Shown here: positions 6,700 to 7,239 of the stretch, piece by piece
Layout of the letters: every line of letters starts with the position of its first letter
How positions within the stretch are numbered: the stretch's first letter is position 1
Assembly: GCA_945906715.1 (NCBI GenBank)
Contig: CAMDRK010000128.1
Span: 1-7,239, forward strand
DNA length: 7,239 nucleotides
Origin: Nitrospira lenta
GTDB taxonomy: Bacteria > Nitrospirota > Nitrospiria > Nitrospirales > Nitrospiraceae
Direction of reading: 5' to 3'
Made by a program: the position numbers and the translations under genes
The notes under the pieces: generated by a model
Database searches by the model: none
What the model was told of the DNA's origin: nothing
Seen by the model: only the letters and a program-made list of their open reading frames with translations

Positions 6700-7017
6700 G
6701 TGGCAGAGGACATTATAGAACGTGTGCGAGCGGCTGGTCGAAAGCGGCTCTTATATTTGCCCCATGCGATTCGACAAATGTCTCGGTCAGACCGGATGAT
6801 CACGTCTGAAGAAGTGCGAACAGTTGCTATGACGGGTCAGTTGATAGAAAATTACCTTGATGATCCTCGTGGATATAGCTGTCTGCTGCTGGGTTTTGGA
6901 AATGGAGATCGTCCGATTCATATCGTCGCAGCGCCGAAGGACGAATATCTGGCCATCATCACAGCCTATGTGCCTGATCCGGCTCAATGGTCTTCGGATT
7001 TGATGAGGAGGACATAG
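6700..7017 (+). CDS. DUF4258 protein, probable toxin of a toxin-antitoxin pair
   Basis: This is a 105-aa soluble protein with no signal peptide or membrane segment. It shows the DUF4258 pattern: PHAIRQMSRSDR (residues 21-32, with His22 and Arg25), MITSEEV at 33-39, the TGQLIENYLDD segment at 45-55, the strand YSCLLLGF (59-66), RPIHIVAAP (71-79, with His74), and IITAYVPDPAQW at 86-97 ending in Trp97. The family is found beside YgiT-type or small DNA-binding antitoxins and is thought to resemble RelE/ParE/BrnT-like RNase toxins, although its activity is not well established. The start is GTG at 6700, with GGGAG (6688-6692) 7 nt upstream and an in-frame stop at 6676-6678. A later in-frame GTG at 6724 lacks a ribosome binding site. 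The next gene begins 1 nt after the stop, so they form one operon. The toxin role is inferred from family and context. Confidence 0.85.
   Translation: MAEDIIERVRAAGRKRLLYLPHAIRQMSRSDRMITSEEVRTVAMTGQLIENYLDDPRGYSCLLLGFGNGDRPIHIVAAPKDEYLAIITAYVPDPAQWSSDLMRRT
7005..7011 (+). promoter_or_regulatory. Strong Shine-Dalgarno site of the YgiT-type gene
   Basis: GAGGAGG lies within the last codons of the DUF4258 gene, 7 nt before the ATG at 7019. Its strength, compared with the moderate GGGAG and GTG start of the upstream gene, suggests the second protein is made in excess. That fits an antitoxin encoded second. Confidence 0.7.
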
Positions 7018-7018
7018 T

Positions 7019-7239
7019 ATGGAATGTCTCCATTGTAAGGGGCGGATGGAGCGCAAGACGGCTCCATTCAGCTTGGACCGAAAAGGGTACCACGTATCCT
7101 GGGATGCTATTCCGGCTTGGGTTTGCACACAATGCGGTGAGCCATACTTTGAAGCCAAGGAAGTGGAGCTGATTCAGAAAGCGCTCACAGCTATGGAGCG
7201 AGAAGGTGCGGCACTAGTTGGCGCGGGACCTCCAGCGGC
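7019..7239 (+). CDS. YgiT-type zinc-finger protein, probable antitoxin (3' end missing)
   Basis: The 73 codons visible before the window ends contain no stop. Two CxxC knuckles, Cys3/Cys6 (CLHC) and Cys36/Cys39 (CTQC), would bind one zinc. The segment IPAWVCTQCGEPYFEAKEV is the hallmark of the YgiT family, named after the N-terminal domain of the MqsA antitoxin. A short helix (LIQKALTAMERE) follows, then a Gly/Ala/Pro-rich tail. The visible part resembles the short YgiT-only proteins of about 75-90 aa. Whether a C-terminal helix-turn-helix like that of MqsA follows cannot be seen. It is probably the neutralising partner of the DUF4258 protein, judged by family, tight spacing and shared operon. 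Confidence 0.85.
   Translation, partial: MECLHCKGRMERKTAPFSLDRKGYHVSWDAIPAWVCTQCGEPYFEAKEVELIQKALTAMEREGAALVGAGPPA

Overview
The window looks like chromosomal DNA from a moderately GC-rich Gram-negative-type bacterium. The style of the GltB and GltD proteins, the 7-bp repeat arrays between genes and the DUF4258/YgiT pair all fit Nitrospira or a close relative in Nitrospirota. That assignment is an impression from memory, not a search result.

Layout. Positions 1-35 hold the first 11 codons of a divergent minus-strand gene with a very strong ribosome binding site. A 70-bp divergent control region follows. gltB (106-4626), the large subunit of NADPH glutamate synthase, and gltD (4795-6231), the small subunit, are both intact. 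They are separated by a 168-bp gap made almost entirely of two unrelated 7-bp repeat families: a G-rich, nearly C-free array of RAGGGGT units, and a CTCAGAA array that runs up to the gltD start codon. gltD has no Shine-Dalgarno sequence. After gltD comes a 468-bp noncoding stretch. It contains a 97-bp imperfect palindrome bracketed by a 5-bp direct repeat (MITE-like or REP-like), a long split direct repeat whose second copy lies in a likely promoter, and some small hairpins. The right edge carries a two-gene toxin-antitoxin-like module: a DUF4258 protein (6700-7017), then a YgiT-type zinc-finger protein (7019 to the window end, incomplete).

How the genes work together. GltB releases ammonia from glutamine at its N-terminal Cys22. 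It channels the ammonia to the FMN/[3Fe-4S] site, where 2-oxoglutarate is aminated and reduced to glutamate. GltD takes electrons from NADPH through FAD and passes them via iron-sulfur clusters to GltB. Together with glutamine synthetase this is the GS-GOGAT route of ammonium assimilation. The DUF4258/YgiT pair is unrelated to it and looks like an accessory module placed beyond the repeat element.

The genes belong to known families. The most unusual content is noncoding: the heptamer arrays inside the gltBD operon, a small overlapping reading frame that may help gltD translation, the palindromic element, and the repeat at the promoter of the toxin-antitoxin pair.
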